From Puccinellia tenuiflora (Eukaryota; Streptophyta; Magnoliopsida; Poales; Poaceae), in assembly GCA_012064385.1 (NCBI GenBank), contig QRDG01001973.1:683121-747120 (forward strand): DNA of 64,000 nt. The letters run 5' to 3'. The notes under the pieces are model-generated. The model was not told the origin of the DNA and ran no database searches. It was given only the letters and a program-made list of their open reading frames with translations. Positions 44,837 to 57,468 of this stretch are shown piece by piece. The translations under genes and the position numbers were made by a program. Every line of letters starts with the position of its first letter. Position 1 is the first letter of the stretch.

Positions 44837-45663
44837 ATGTCCAGCTTTACCACTCTTGATATGCCTCTCTTGACTGAATTCTTCACCTTTAAACAATGGG
44901 GTGGAGAGAGTTTCAAAAATGCTTGGGATAGAATTTCAGAATTACATAAAAATATCCAACCTATGCTTGCTATGTGTGTTTATTGAGATGCTTTTACTAT
45001 GGATTATCCGATGCCTGTAAGCATGCTTTGGATGTCATTACTGGAGGAAACTTTATTGAAATTGATGAATTAGAATCCCTGAGAATTCTAAAAGGCTTAG
45101 TTGTTTTTCCCACCAATGAGAAAACTAATGGAATACATGGTAGGTTAGATAAAATAGAAATTATTTTATGTAATCTAAATTTAAATGGAATAGAGGTGAG
45201 CTATAAAGATTATCAAATCCTAGAAATAAATGGATATTGGGAACCATATATCCCTATTGAAATAAATGATCAAAGGTTCCTTGCTTATTGTGATATTGGT
45301 TCTATGATGTCAACTATGCCTAAAATGGTATTCGATGCTATGAATTTTGGAGACTTATTTGATTACCCTTTTTGTCACTCTCATTCTGATGGTAGCTCTT
45401 CAAAAATTTATAAAAGAGTTAATGAAGTCCTTGTTACTTTTAAATATAAGACTGCTTTGGTTGATTTCTTGGTTCTTGAGTCAAAGGCTAAAGCTAATAT
45501 TGTTCTTGGAAGATCTTTACTTTGTTCCGTGGGAGCTTTTCTTGATGTTAAAAAGGGCTATATACGTTTTCATTTTCCCATTAGGGGCAGGTTCTCCTTT
45601 CCCCTCAAAGAGAAAGAAACGCTTATTGAAGGAAAAGTTGCAATGGATTTCGAAAAAACTTGA
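44837..45663 (+). pseudogene. gag: Element G gag-protease, one frameshift
   Basis: ATG at 44837. The first part (FKQWGGESFKNAWDRISELH) matches the conserved gag segment of Athila-like elements. The frame ends at 44984-44986, and the protein continues in another frame from about 44975 (RCFYYGLSDACKHALDVITG). Further on is an aspartic-protease-like domain: RFLAYCDIGSMMSTMPKMVF (DIG at the active-site position) and NIVLGRSLLCSVGAFLDVKK. It ends at 45663. The gag would form particles. Whether the DIG variant cleaves is unknown. The downstream space lacks pol. Confidence 0.75.
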
Positions 45664-48106
45664 TATTTGGCATTGCGCCTAGCTAAAAGGCGTTAAAGAA
45701 AAGCGCTTGTTGGGAGGCAACCCATCTTTTACTTTCAGTTCGCTTTTTGTTTTTTTGAGTCATGAAGTTATTACCTCTGTAGCAACTTCATTGTATCTTT
45801 TTCTTTTGGTTTTTTGTGCCAAGTTTAGCCTCTAATGCATTGAAAGTGCGAGGTATTGTGTCGCTGTCCAAAAACAGATTCTGTACGCCTGTTGCACAAA
45901 AATCCTTAAATCGCCAGAATGTTATCTTTTTCTGATAATTATTGACAGCAAGCCTGATGCTTTTATCTATCTTTCGTTAGTTTTAAGTTTTTTGATTTGA
46001 GCTGCAGAAGTGCCTCGAACAATTCGATCTTTACAGACTGTTCAGATTTTGACAGATTCTGCTTTATTTTGCATTTGTCTCTTTACCATCGTCATATGTG
46101 ATACTCTAGGGGTGGAGTGCCACATTGAGGCTTAGTAATTAGTAGCTAATGTTAAATGAAGTTGGTTTGCAATTTGTCTTGAGTTGAACACATGTGCATT
46201 TTAATTTATGAGCACTAACCCTCTAATCAAATTATGAGAAGTTTTGTGTGAAGGGAGTTTTAAGTTCCAAAGGAGAGGAATATGAAGAAATCGAGGATGG
46301 ATCAGAGCTCAAGCTTGGGGATGCCCCCAAGGAAACCCCTCTGAATATCAAGAATTATCAAGAGTCAAAGCTTGGGTATGCCCAAGGCATCCCCTCATCT
46401 TCATCGACTACCATAAGGTCGTCTTCGTTGGATCTTTGTTGGATCCTAGCTTTATTTGTGTGGGAGAGAGACACGCTCCGCTTGTTCGTTTGAATACTCC
46501 TTTGCTTCGCTTATATCTTTTTGAGTATTCTTAGCTACTGTCTGTTTTCTAGTAAACTCTCGCTTTTAGCTTTTATCTTGTTTAGAGCTGCTAGTTGTTA
46601 AGTTAAACTCTCTTGTTCTTCACTTATATTGGAGAGTTGTTGTTGAAAAATTGCTTGAATTGTCAATGCGACAAAATGCTATGTGTGTGATGATAGAATA
46701 AAATGAAAAGCCCGCATAGTTTTGTAGATCATGGTGTGGATACTTGATGCTTATCCATTTTTTTGAGATGTTAAGTTGAATATTTAAACTTGCTGGTTAT
46801 TTGAGTGGAATTGATTAGTAAAGAAATATGGTTGAAAGCTTGAAATTGTGTGGTTTTTCACAGTTGTTAATTCATAGTGCTAATCTTTCCATCAAAAGAA
46901 CTGTTTGGTCAACAAGGGAGACGGTGTAGAGTTTTTATGGTTATGACCGGTAGATGTCTTATGTTGTTCTGTTACCGGTTATTGTTATATGTTTGCTTCA
47001 AATACCTTTTTGCTAAGCCTAAAAATTCGTACTGAGTGTATGGTTCACTCGTGCATCCAATCCCCAAAGCCAAACTTTCTTGCCAGCTGAGTCCACCATA
47101 TCTACCTATGCATGGTATTTCCTACCATTCCAAGTAAATTTGTCATGTGCTACCTTTAAATTTTTTTCAAAATACTTCTTCTTTGTGCCTCTGTTTTTAA
47201 GCTCATGAGGGAGCAGTAGAGAGCTAGATATAACTTGTGACAAGCGAGATCATTTCCCCCCTTTCACCCGGTGTTGATGGATTACGTCTTCACTTGAATC
47301 AACTCGAGAGCAGCTTAAGCAAAATATAAATATAACTAACCAATTCTCCTCCGCGCAATGCAAATCTGAGAAATCAGCTCAAACATTGGACAGTGGTGAA
47401 ACCAAGGAGAAAGAGGAGCGTACTCGCTCTTCTAAGAACCAACTGCTCTCACAAGTCTAAAAAGCCTTGCTTGTCATGAGGGACTAGATAGTTTCTCTGT
47501 TGTGAAGTCGTTGACGAAAGCATGCATGCCTCAAAATCATTTTACTTCTATTTTAAAAACCAAAAAGCTCTAGCACATGACTAATCCCTGCTTCCCTTTG
47601 CGAAGGGCCTTTCTTTTACTTTTAATGTTGAGTCAGGTTTTCCCTTTTCCTTCTATCTACACAAAAGCAAACATCTAGCATTTACCCTGGGTAACATTAA
47701 GCATACTACATTATCGAGATTAAACATGAATCTTTATATTGACTTTATCTATAAGATAAGCCGTTGGAAGTTGAAGCTCTTTGCTAATGCTTACATCTTC
47801 CTTTGTGCTGATTCTCAAACACTTTTGTCATGGAATTATTATCCTTGTGAATTATTCAAATATGTTGATCATATTGTTTTCATGTCTTTGACATACTATT
47901 TATGAAAGATTTCGCTTGAATGATTCAACTTGTTTATTCATTGCATTCTTACTATCAATTATAGACAATTGTTTTGTATCTCTTCATTCACATCTTTGAT
48001 TTGCATTACTATCTTGATCAAGATTTTGTTGGTTGCATGTCTCATCAAAAATTATTTGTTATCACTTACCTACTCGAGGACGAGTAGGAGTTAAGCTTGG
48101 GGATGC
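45664..48106 (+). other. Element G 3' interior, non-coding
   Basis: 2.4 kb without RT/integrase motifs. Begins with AAAAGGCGTTAAAGAAAAGC, shared in reverse with H. Contains hairpins CTTGGGGATGCCCCCAAG (46314-46331) and CTTGGGTATGCCCAAG (46371-46386), then ends in the purine tract with CTCGAGGACGAGTAGGAG just upstream. The 46248-46493 frame has no family match. Confidence 0.7.
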
Positions 48107-49707
48107 TGATATGTCTCTGACGTATCTATAATTTTTGAGTGATCCATGCTAGTTTTGTGATATTGTCACATGTTTTTACTGTCATTTATATCATTTTTAT
48201 GCATTTTGTCGGACTAACCTATTGACAAGATGCCAAGTGCCAGTTTCCTGTTTTTGTTGTTTTTGTATTTCAGAAATTCACTTCTAGAAATATTCTCGGA
48301 ATTGGACGAAAATTTACGGAGAATTTTTACTCGACGAAAAACACCAAAATACCAAAGGGGACCCTCAGGGGCCACCCACAGGGCACAGGCGGCCTCCTGC
48401 CGCGGCCCCCCTAGGACCCACAGGTGGGGCCCGCCCCTGCTCTTGGGGCACCCCCTCGGCTACCTCCAATGCCTATAAAATCCCTAAAAACCTAAAAACG
48501 TCGAGGCGGCCATTATTTTCCAGAAACTCGACCCCGACACGCCGTCACCGAAAACCCTAGTTTGGGTCCAATCTGAAGCTGATCCCGGCACTCTGCCGGA
48601 GGGGAGATCGATCCCGGAGGGCTCTTCATTGCCACGCCTTCCTCCGGGATGATTTCTGAGTAGTCTCACCTTGGACTACGGGTCCATGGCAGTAGCTAGT
48701 TGGTAGTCTCTCTCTCTCGTGCTTCATCTCTTATGATCTTGTGAGCTGCCTAACATGATCAAGATCGATTATTGTAATGCTATGTGATGTGTTTGCTGGG
48801 ATCCGATGGATTATAAAGTTATGTTCAGATTGTGCATGATTATTATATGAGTAATTTATGTTCTTGCATGCTCTCCGATGTGCGTAGTTACTTTGGCCAA
48901 GTGATTGTGTGTATCTCCAAGAGAGGGTATTTATGCTAGATAGTGGGTTCATGCCCCCTTTTGTTCCTGGGCACGAGTGACAGAAACGTCTAAGGGCGAG
49001 GGTGTGCTGTTGCTACTAAGGGTAAAACAGCGGTGTTAATGTCTCTTTTGATATTAGTATTGCTTATTTCATGCACTTTACTTAATGCAATTGTTTGTTG
49101 CTTGCAACTTAATACCGTTGGGTGACAGGCTAGATAGTGATCCCACGGTGGACTTTTTAGACAAAGACGCAGTTGGACTCAACGGTCTTTGTTCCTTGTC
49201 GTGATGCCTCCATAAATATTATCATGTCCTTTTTGTCATAGCTAAATTGGGTTTGTGTCATGATCTTGTTGACTGCCTAGCTGTAATTTGTTCACCCATC
49301 ACATGCATATTTTCTTTACTTGAGAGACTCCACTAGTGAACCCATGGCCCCCGGTCCATCTTTTTACATTGTTTTCAACCTCATTTACTTGCTTTCAATC
49401 ATCATTACTCCTCTGGTCACTTTTCATATTTTATCTATTTCATCATACAATTAACCGGTTTGTTTTCTGCGAGACCGGAAAGATTGACAACCTTTCCGCC
49501 GTTGGGGGCAAAGTATTTTGGTTGAGTGTGTGCAGGTCCACGTCTATTTAAGGTTAAGCGCCAGAGATCTTCAACATTCACCTCGTTGTTGATTTCAAAG
49601 TCCTGCTGGTTCGATAAACCTCGGTTCTTTAATTGAGGGAAAACTGCTACTCTCTACAATTCCGCCTTCGCTTAGGGCACCACCCAACTTATCAATATCC
49701 ACCATCA
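48107..49707 (+). repeat. Element G 3' LTR
   Basis: Same length as the left LTR (1601 bp), with scattered substitutions of a few percent by eye. Followed by the target duplication. Confidence 0.92.
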
Positions 49708-49712
49708 TCCTT

Positions 49713-50555
49713 CCAGCTTCTCTTTTAGATATGATCTCAACCCGTTAAAAACTAAGTCGCCATATCCCTTTCAGTTATCGCCAAGCTATAGCACCGGCTT
49801 CTTGTGTTTCTAAATCTCTTGATATAATGGGATACCGATTCGTCATACTTCTGTTTAACCAATGTGAGATGGGACAACTTTAAATCAATTTCTCCGGCAA
49901 AGAAGTGCCCATGAAACTTTTGCTCCAAGTGAGACCAAGTGTGTATAGAATTTGGAGCTAAAGCCGAAAACCAAGAAAAAGCAACACCGGTTAACAACAA
50001 CGAGAACAGGCGAACTTCGATTTGATCATGATTAGCTTCGCCTAATTGAGCGAAATATTGACTAATATGCTCCCATGTCGACTTGTTGTCTACCCCATTA
50101 AATTTAGAAAACTCAGTGACTCTATAGCCAGGTGGATAGGGTTGCAGATCAAAATATTCGGGGTAGGGTTTAACGTAAGTTCTATGTTTAGGTATAACCC
50201 CGAACTTATCATACACTAATTGATCCAATTTCTTCCTAAACTCGACCACTAAATCGTCCATGTTGGCCGATTGAGTCGGAACAGGAGAAGAATTGGCCAC
50301 AGGGCCGGCTTGCATCCAAGGAGCCGAATCTGAATTCGGCATTGACCCGCGTCCCAGAAGTCGCGCCGCTGGTCCCGTATGTCCTGTCGGGTTGGATGAA
50401 CTCTGGATCGGAGTCGGACAAGGTAGTGCATTGACAAGCCGGTTTTCCCTGTACGGGCTCATCGGTTGTGTGTCCGATGTCTGGCCTTGGATGGTGTTTT
50501 CATGTTCCAACATAAGATCATAAACATTGTTCGTACCTTGTGAAACATGAAACTA
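49713..50555 (-). pseudogene. gag: Element F gag, N-terminal part
   Basis: Minus-strand frame starting near 50513: a Pro/Ser-rich N-terminus, then YVKPYPEYFDLQPYPPGYRV and the Retrotrans_gag core (STWEHISQYFAQLGEANHDQ, VRLFSLLLTGVAFSWFSALA, HYIKRFRNTRSRCYS). It is open until G interrupts it at 49713. The 5' side breaks at 50555/50556, where E RNase H sequence begins. The missing F gag start could be the piece at 30056-30283. Confidence 0.8.
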
Positions 50556-51149
50556 AACCCGGCAATGTGCTCAACTGCTCTCCTGTAGGCTGCCATATTT
50601 GCATCATTCGAATACCAAGTTCCTGACACTTGCTGTGCCACAAGATCCGAGTCCCCGAAACACCTGATGAACTTTATGTTCATCTCCTTTAGCATGCGGA
50701 GTCCATGTAATAGGGCCTCATACTCCGCCATGTTGTTGGTGCAAGTAAAATGGAGCTAAAGAACGTATGCTAACTTATCTCCCTTTGGTGAAGTTAGAAT
50801 GACGCCGACTCCTGAGCCTTCAAGTTGCCTAGATCCATCAAAGTGCATCGTCCAGTACTTGATGCGGGGCGAACTCGGTGAATACGTGAAGTCGGTCCAA
50901 TCGTTGACAAAGTCTACCAAAGCATGTGACTTGATCACTATGCAAGGTTCGTACGTGATATGGTAAGGACCTAACTCAATTGCCCACTTTGTGACTCGCC
51001 CCATTGCATCCCTGTTGCGGATGATATCTGCCGTGTTGAACTCACCACTTTGATAGGGTGTTCTTCGAAATAGTGCTTGACCTTCCGACTTGCTAAAAAG
51101 ACTGCATATACTAACTTCTTCCATTGTGGATACCTTTGCTTGGAGTCAG
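50556..51149 (-). pseudogene. pol: Second copy of the E RNase H fragment
   Basis: Matches 28400-28997 with roughly 5% differences (MHFDGSRQLEGSGVGVIL; MAEYEALLHGLRMLKEMN). It stops at the same junction with an H-type LTR as the first copy. Its left border is an abrupt switch from F gag. Decayed: internal stop near 50757 and a short deletion near 51030. Confidence 0.85.
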
Positions 51150-51614
51150 TAATGACGTGAAACCAAACGTTCATTGGGAGACCCCAAGAGGAAGGTATGA
51201 TGTAGTGCAGCAACATTTTTCCCTCAGTAAGAAACCAAGGTTATCAATCCAGGAGGAATTAGAAAGTGCTCAGAAGGTTTTCAGCTGCAAGTGCGACGCA
51301 ACACCAGTGCTGACGTGGAACCTACACACAACACAATCAAACTAATTTGCCCCAACGAAACATGAAGGTTGTCAATCTCCCCGGCTTGCTGAAAAACAAA
51401 GGATTAAACGTATGGTGTGGAAAATGAATGTAAATGCAAAAAGTGGACAACGATCAAAAGATGAAGGAATGTGGTGTAAACGGTGCTTGTTTCAGTGTAA
51501 AAGAATGGACCAGGGGTCCACAGTTCACTAGAGGTGTCTCTCCATAAAAGATAACTAACATGCTGGGTAAACAAATACAGCTGGGCAATTGACAAATAGG
51601 GAACACATGACAAT
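51150..51614 (-). repeat. Second copy of the H LTR fragment
   Basis: Matches 28998-29462, including the altered terminus TAATGACG. Cut at 51614 by the start of the C LTR. Confidence 0.85.
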
Positions 51615-53914
51615 TGTAACAGCCCCAGCTTTGTACTGAAAAATACTAAGAATTTTCCACTTTTTGCATTCTTGTTTTGCATAATAGCATCCATATAAAA
51701 TTGCTACATCTAATAATTCACTTTGAAACCAATTAAAATGGGGAAGCAAACTCCCCAAACATCCCAACCAATGCAGTTTCTTAACTTGGCAAACAATCAT
51801 TCCTGGACTTCCAAATTGCTTAGGAAGTTCCAAGATTACATTTTATAACCCATTTCTCAAAATCTAAATATTGTCAAATAAGAAATGAAATTGAGAATCC
51901 AAAATTGGTTCAATCCAAATCCTATTTTGAAACCAAGCTAAACCTTCCCAAAAATTCAAACTCAAATTATGGGGAGCTTCATTTTCCTACTAGGAGCCTC
52001 CATGATTAATTTCATTATTTTTGGAAATACTTAAGTGCTTCAAATAAATGCCTTTTGCAATTTATCCGAAATGATCATATTGCAACGATATGAATAAATT
52101 TGAATCTGAACATTTTATTTTGGGACAACAATTTTTGTGGAGCTTCTAGATGTTATGGGGAACCCACCTGAATTTTTGTGGAATTTTATAAAATGTCTAA
52201 ATGCCCGAATTAAATCACTGAAGTTGCTGGGGGACCTTTTTGCAATTAAAATAGTGGGTGCCAAGGGGTTTTCCGCGAAGCCATCTTCTTCTCCACAGTG
52301 CGCCCGGCACTGGCGCCATGCCGCCAGCTCCTCCGAGCCCATGCCGGCGTGCCCCCTTGCGCCCATGCCTCCGTGGACATGGTGGTCACCCCCACTCGGA
52401 CCCCCACCTGCTCCGCACCCCATTCCCACCAACTGCTCCCTCTCGTCTCGCTCTCTCTCTCATGCCGAGCTCCTCCGATACCGCAGGGTTGCCGAGCACG
52501 CCGCCGTCGCCTAGGGCCGCCCCGAGCAAATCGAAGCCGCGGCAAAGCTCCGCCGCGACGACCTCTACCTCCTCGCCGAGGGAATCGAGCCGGGGAGCCC
52601 TCAATTGCCGGCCGGCGACCGTTTTCATCCTCGCTTACGTCCGCCGCCGTCCCGCGCGTCTTGCCGCCGTTCCTGGACCGTCTCTGACCCCGATGAGCTG
52701 CTTCTCGCGTCGAGGGTGAGCTCCGCTCTCCCCTGCCCCTCCTCCCACTTCACTCTTCCTCTCTTCTCGCTCGCCGTCACCGTCGGGCACCACCGCGCCG
52801 CCCCAGTGCGCCCGGCTTGGGGACCGGCCTGGGCCGGCCGGGAGGCCGGCAGCCTCAGGCAGGTGCCCGGCCTAGGCTCCAGTTGAGGCCGGCAGGCAGG
52901 CCGGCTGTTTCCGACAAGCGCCCGGTCTGGGCTGGCCGGGAGGCCGGCAGCCTCAGGCACTGCCCCGGCATGGCCCCGGTATGGGCCGGCTCTGAGGCCG
53001 GCCGCCTCTGCCACAGGCCCGGCCTGTAAACCGGCCTGGGCCTACCTGTGGGCCGGTCCAAACAGTAAAAACAGTTGTTTATTTTAAAATAAAATAAATG
53101 ATAACTATTTAAATATGGTTTCAAATCTAGCAAATGATATACCATTTTGTTCAGAAAAACAAACCCTACCTGTTGGTATCATTGTAATAATCTTTTGAAT
53201 CAATATTCTAGCTGTTTATTAAGAATTATTAAAATGGCATAAATAATACCTAATTTGGGAAAATCATAACTCGATAAATAATTAACCAAAAACTGTGATA
53301 AAATATCATTGTGATCAACACTTCAATGCTATCAAACCATGCAATTATCACATCATGATCACAAATCTTCGTATGATGTTATTCTTTAATTGATTAAAGG
53401 AATTAAATTCGAATAATTATTTAATTCACTATTTATTCATCGAAACTCGGAAAATTACAAATAAGGTACCAAAATGATCGGAAGAACAAAACCTACTTAA
53501 TCATGTCATGTTCATGCATATTTAATCCACTTCTTCTGTAATGTAATAAAATTATAAATAATGTGGTCACTAAGATAAATATGGGGTTGTTTCCAAATAA
53601 TTGCACTAATTATTTGGAACTCCATTTAATTTGTTAGATAAATTAAATGATGATATCTTTGCATAAACTTGTCATGTCATCATGTGATTGTGCATTGCAC
53701 CTTGCCTTCGTGTTATTTATTTGTTCCTTTGTTATTGTTTTGGGTATCGATAGATTCCGGAGTGGAGGTTAACCCTACCTACCCCGACGAGCAGTACTAC
53801 ACGCCCCGACAGCAAGGCAAGAGATAACCTAACCTTCTTGGCATCTAGCAACCTACTGTTTTATAAACTTATTTTATCCACCATAATATTGCATTCGATT
53901 CCAATGTCACTTTT
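51615..53914 (+). repeat. Element C 5' LTR, first part
   Basis: Starts TGTAACAGCCCCAGC, resembling the B LTR start on the minus strand. Contains a GC-rich block (52250-53060) and an AT-rich section that resembles the B LTR in order (CATCATGTGATTGTGCATTG; CCGACGAGCAGTACTAC). Interrupted at 53914 by D and continues at 61475. The left flank is ACAAT (51610-51614); the right end of C is outside the window. Combined LTR length is about 3878 bp. Confidence 0.85.
52800..53060. repeat. GGCCGG-rich minisatellite-like segment in the C LTR
   Basis: Very GC-rich, with many GGCCGG and GCCCGG words. The block GGCCGGCAGCCTCAGGCA recurs with a 98-bp offset (52843 and 52941), with more diverged partial copies on either side. 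Frames through it are artefacts of composition. Confidence 0.65.
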
Positions 53915-56900
53915 TGTAATGTCCCGGGGTTTTCCCCAAATTAGATTTGTTTGTTTTTCTTTTTGCATCATCATATCATCATGCATCAATCACCTAGCAT
54001 ATTTTGCAAAACAAAAAAAAATCAATCAATCAAAATATTATTTTAGCTAAATTATTTTTGTTTTGTAAATTAATCCTAGGATTTGATAAATCCATCACTC
54101 TCTCCTCTTCTATTTTTTTCAAACAAACCCCCAAAATAATATTTGGAATATTTGTTAAACTATTTCAAATCAAAATAAAGCTTTTGAAATTTTGGCAAAA
54201 CCTATTTTTGTTAACCTCCCTCTCTTCCTTTTCCCTCTTTTAATCCTCTTTTTCCTGAATTCTTTCCCTCGTTGTTTATCTTCTTTTGATCTTTCTTTCT
54301 CTCTCTTTCTTTTCTGGTAAATTGGGAAAATTCCTAGCAGGCCGGAGCCCACCTTTTTTCTTCCTGGTGCATCTCTCCTCTCTTCCTACCAGTCCAAAGC
54401 AGCCCAGCCCACCACATCTCTTCCTGTTGTCGTCTTCCTCTCACGCAGGAGGCGTGCTCCCCTCTCTCCCTTGGCCGAAGCCACATCCCACCACCAGTCC
54501 TCCCTTCTTCTCCCCTACATAAAGCCGCCCCCGGGTGCCCCTTTCCCCCTAACCCTAGCCCTCTCCCTTCCCCCATCAGCCGCCGCCGCCACCCTCTCTT
54601 TCCTTCTCCCTCTGCTTTTTTTTTTTTTCTCCACCACCCGAGAAGAGAGCCGCCCCACCGGAGAGCCCCACCGACGACGCCATGGTCTTCAACGCGCCTA
54701 CATGAGGAGGATCGCGCCCACACCTACGTCGTCCACGCAGCGCAGCAGGAGCAGGAGCCGGACCGGAGCACTCGGGATCGTCTTCCTCGTCTACATCCGT
54801 CCGCCCGTGAGAAGCATCAAGGACGCCGACGGTCTTCCTCGATTTCCCGCCGCCGTGGTCGACCGCGAGCTTGAACGCCTACAGCAGCACCATCCCAGTG
54901 AGCTCCCCGTCCGATTCCCTCTGTCTCCTACCTCAAGCTCGCCCCGTAGCCGACGTAATCATCCGTGCGTTTCCCGTCCGTCACGGTCGTCCAGCGCCTT
55001 CAGTTTCAGTACCTGCAGTCTGCACCTTTCTTTAAGTTCACGATGTCCAGTATGTCTTGTACACTCAGATTCGTCTTCAAACACCGAACCCAGTAGCAGC
55101 CAGTGGCTCGCTCCTTGCTCCAAGCCACAGCTGCTGCCCCTTGCACTTGCTCTCGCGCTCACACGCCTGGAACCAGCAGCCGCAGCAGTCCTTCCGCCGT
55201 CGCACGCTCTGTTCGTGAGAAGGAAGTCTGAAACTTTACTCTCCAGATTCAGTTGACAGCGATTTCTTCACTTCATATACATCTCGATCCTGAACCTATC
55301 ACAAACAGCAGCGCAGCCCAGTGGCTTGTTCTCTGTTCCTCCACCCAGCCGGCCCAAGTTCAATTCCCACCCCTTTTATCCTTATTATTTCTTTTTGCAA
55401 ATTATGTTTCAATTCATATCTTACAAACTATAATTCCAAACTAAAAGTGTTATACATGAAATTTTATCAGAAAAATGTGTAGAATTTGAATATGCCATCT
55501 ATGCTCATGTTTGCATCATATAGTTTAATCTTTAGTTGTGTTTTGCATTTCTCCTAAATAATTAAATATGGAATGTGAAGGGAATATATATAATTAATGT
55601 CCCTATTCCATTTAATTTTGATTAGCTCACCATGCATTGTTTAGACTTGCTAATAACATTTAATTTTGGATGGTTAGAAAAATAACTTGAACCATAAATT
55701 TAAATGCCGGAATCCGGTTCCGATTAATTTGGCTTAATTGCATCTCTCTTTTTGCCATGCCATGCATACATGTCATCAACATGCCGCTTCTTTTGCCGTA
55801 GTAGTAAAATGCATCTTTTGCGCTTCCAGTGTTTGTTGCTTCTTCGGGAATAGGACGTTGAGTTGATGTGAGCAACGACAGGTTCTGCTACCTCTACCGG
55901 AATGCAGGCAAGTGATACTCCCTTGCTATCTTTGCTTGTTTTCTGTCTCTTACTCGTCCTATCTTTCGTTCCTTGCTAGCCTTATGTCGCGATGCTTGTG
56001 TCTCGATCCTATATGCATGTTTACCTTGCAGCCATGATATAGCCACACCCCCACATCCTATTACCCTGTTGCTTGTTTACCTTGTTGGCCTTGCGAGTCG
56101 TAGTGCATGCTTAGGTGCCTTGCTTCAGTCCTGTTATCTTTTTGTCTAGTCTTGTCTTTAACATGATAGCTAGGCTCAACTAAAATGGTAATCTTTACTT
56201 TCTGTTGCGATGGGAATACCTTAATAAAGATAAGGCACCGGCGGAAGGCCAATCGTGGTGATTTGTTCTGCTAGTGTCGCCTAGGACCCGAGTTCTTTTC
56301 CGCTGATCCAAGACTGAGCGCACTAACCACATGTGGGAGTTCTATGGGTCTCCCCGCAATCTATTACCAGATCCTCAAACTTGTCCAGCATGCCACAAGT
56401 AGTTCGGGTGTTTCGTAGATTTTGCGGCACGTGCGTTAACCGCATGTGGAAGGAGGGGCAATCGTATGAGTGTTCCCTCCCGAAGCCGTCACGCAACGGT
56501 TAGGCCCACCTCGAAGCTTCGGCCGGACTCTCAAGGTGGATCAGTCCTAGCTAGGTGGCTCCCTGGACTTGTTTGTATTGAAGGGAAGTATTGCGTCGAA
56601 ACCTCCACCGGTACACCTCTAAGCGAGAGTTTCGATGCGTGTGGGTTCATTGGTGCATCCCTGCAGGGTTAAATCTTTTCGAAAAGCCGTGTCCGCGGTT
56701 ATGGACGACTTGGTGAAATGCGCTGGCTAAAAAGATCATAGACAACTTGCACCTTATGATGATATAACTTGACTAGTAAGATAGATACATTGAATAATAA
56801 CCTATTAAAACTTGTCCACCGTGTGAGTGCCCGGACTTCTTCCTCGTGGGCTGAGGATACGAGGGAGTCGTTTTAGGGCGGGTTTGTTTGGTGTGTAGTA

Positions 56901-57468
56901 TAGTTGGCTCCTTATGCGCTCTCTTACCTTGTCTCTGATAGACGAAAGTTGTAGTGTGTCTCTATAAGTTGTTAGTGCTGCTTGCCGCCTCAATCGCTAA
57001 CCCTCTTTCCCCGGAATTCCAGCTTTGATATCTTGTGAGTATTACTTGCCAGTACTGTTTATAGTACTGACCCCTTCGGGTCTGCTATTCCAATGCAGCC
57101 AACAGGTTTGAAGTCTGACGACGTTAGCTTGGGAATCCCTCCGGCTTGGCCTGGGCAGGGATATGGTGCCTTTGCTTATCTTCAGGACTCTTAGTCCAAT
57201 TTGTATCTTGTCCGTAGCCGGACGCTACCCGCTTCCGTTGTTAATTGGATCTTTGTATTGTATCTTTGCTCTTGACTCGGTGAGTCGTTGTTGTATATAT
57301 GTTCTTTTGTGGTTCACGAGAACTGTTGTAATGTTATCACAATTCCACCCGCATAACGTGTGTGTTGCGACCTGCACGTTATGCCTGGTGGGCGTCCTTT
57401 AGGATCGTTATTATGCGGATTTGGCTGGAACGCTAAAATCTGCATAGTACCGATCTTGGGGCGTTACA
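53915..57468 (+). repeat. Element D 5' LTR
   Basis: Has a pyrimidine-rich then GC-rich section with TACATAAAGCC (TATA-like, about 54517) followed by CCCTAACCCTAGCC and a long leader; the 261-codon frame across it (54471-55256) begins without ATG and recurs in the other LTR. Palindrome block at 56659-56705. Confidence 0.9.

Larger units (their letters stand above)
43045..49707 (+). mobile_element. Element G: TGATAC-type non-autonomous Gypsy element
   Basis: Complete insertion in F gag with a perfect target duplication TCCTT (43040-43044 and 49708-49712). LTRs of 1601 bp each start TGATACGTCTCC / TGATATGTCTCT and end CCACCATCA. PBS TGGCGCCGTCGCAGGGGA at 44656-44673; purine tract AAGCTTGGGGATGC before 48107. 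Encodes only a gag-protease-like protein, with no RT, RNase H or integrase, so it depends on another element for mobilisation. The LTR start resembles the Sabrina/WHAM group of Triticeae (from memory). Confidence 0.9.

Noticed and set aside
30056..50555. Two unrelated F-type elements as a simpler explanation of the F pieces
   Set aside because: The near-identical LTRs, the ATCAC/ATCGC flanks and the continuity of the H ORF across the site favour one insertion followed by duplication. Not fully excluded without flanking sequence.
54545..54565. CCCTAACCCTAG as an interstitial telomere repeat
   Set aside because: Less than two telomere-like units, located where plant leaders often have such a motif; no array.
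54471..55256. 261-codon GC-rich frame, repeated at 58463-59248, as a host gene
   Set aside because: It lies in both LTRs of D, begins at a non-ATG codon upstream of a TATA-like motif, and has a low-complexity Ser/Pro/Arg composition with no domain. Best seen as LTR promoter/leader.
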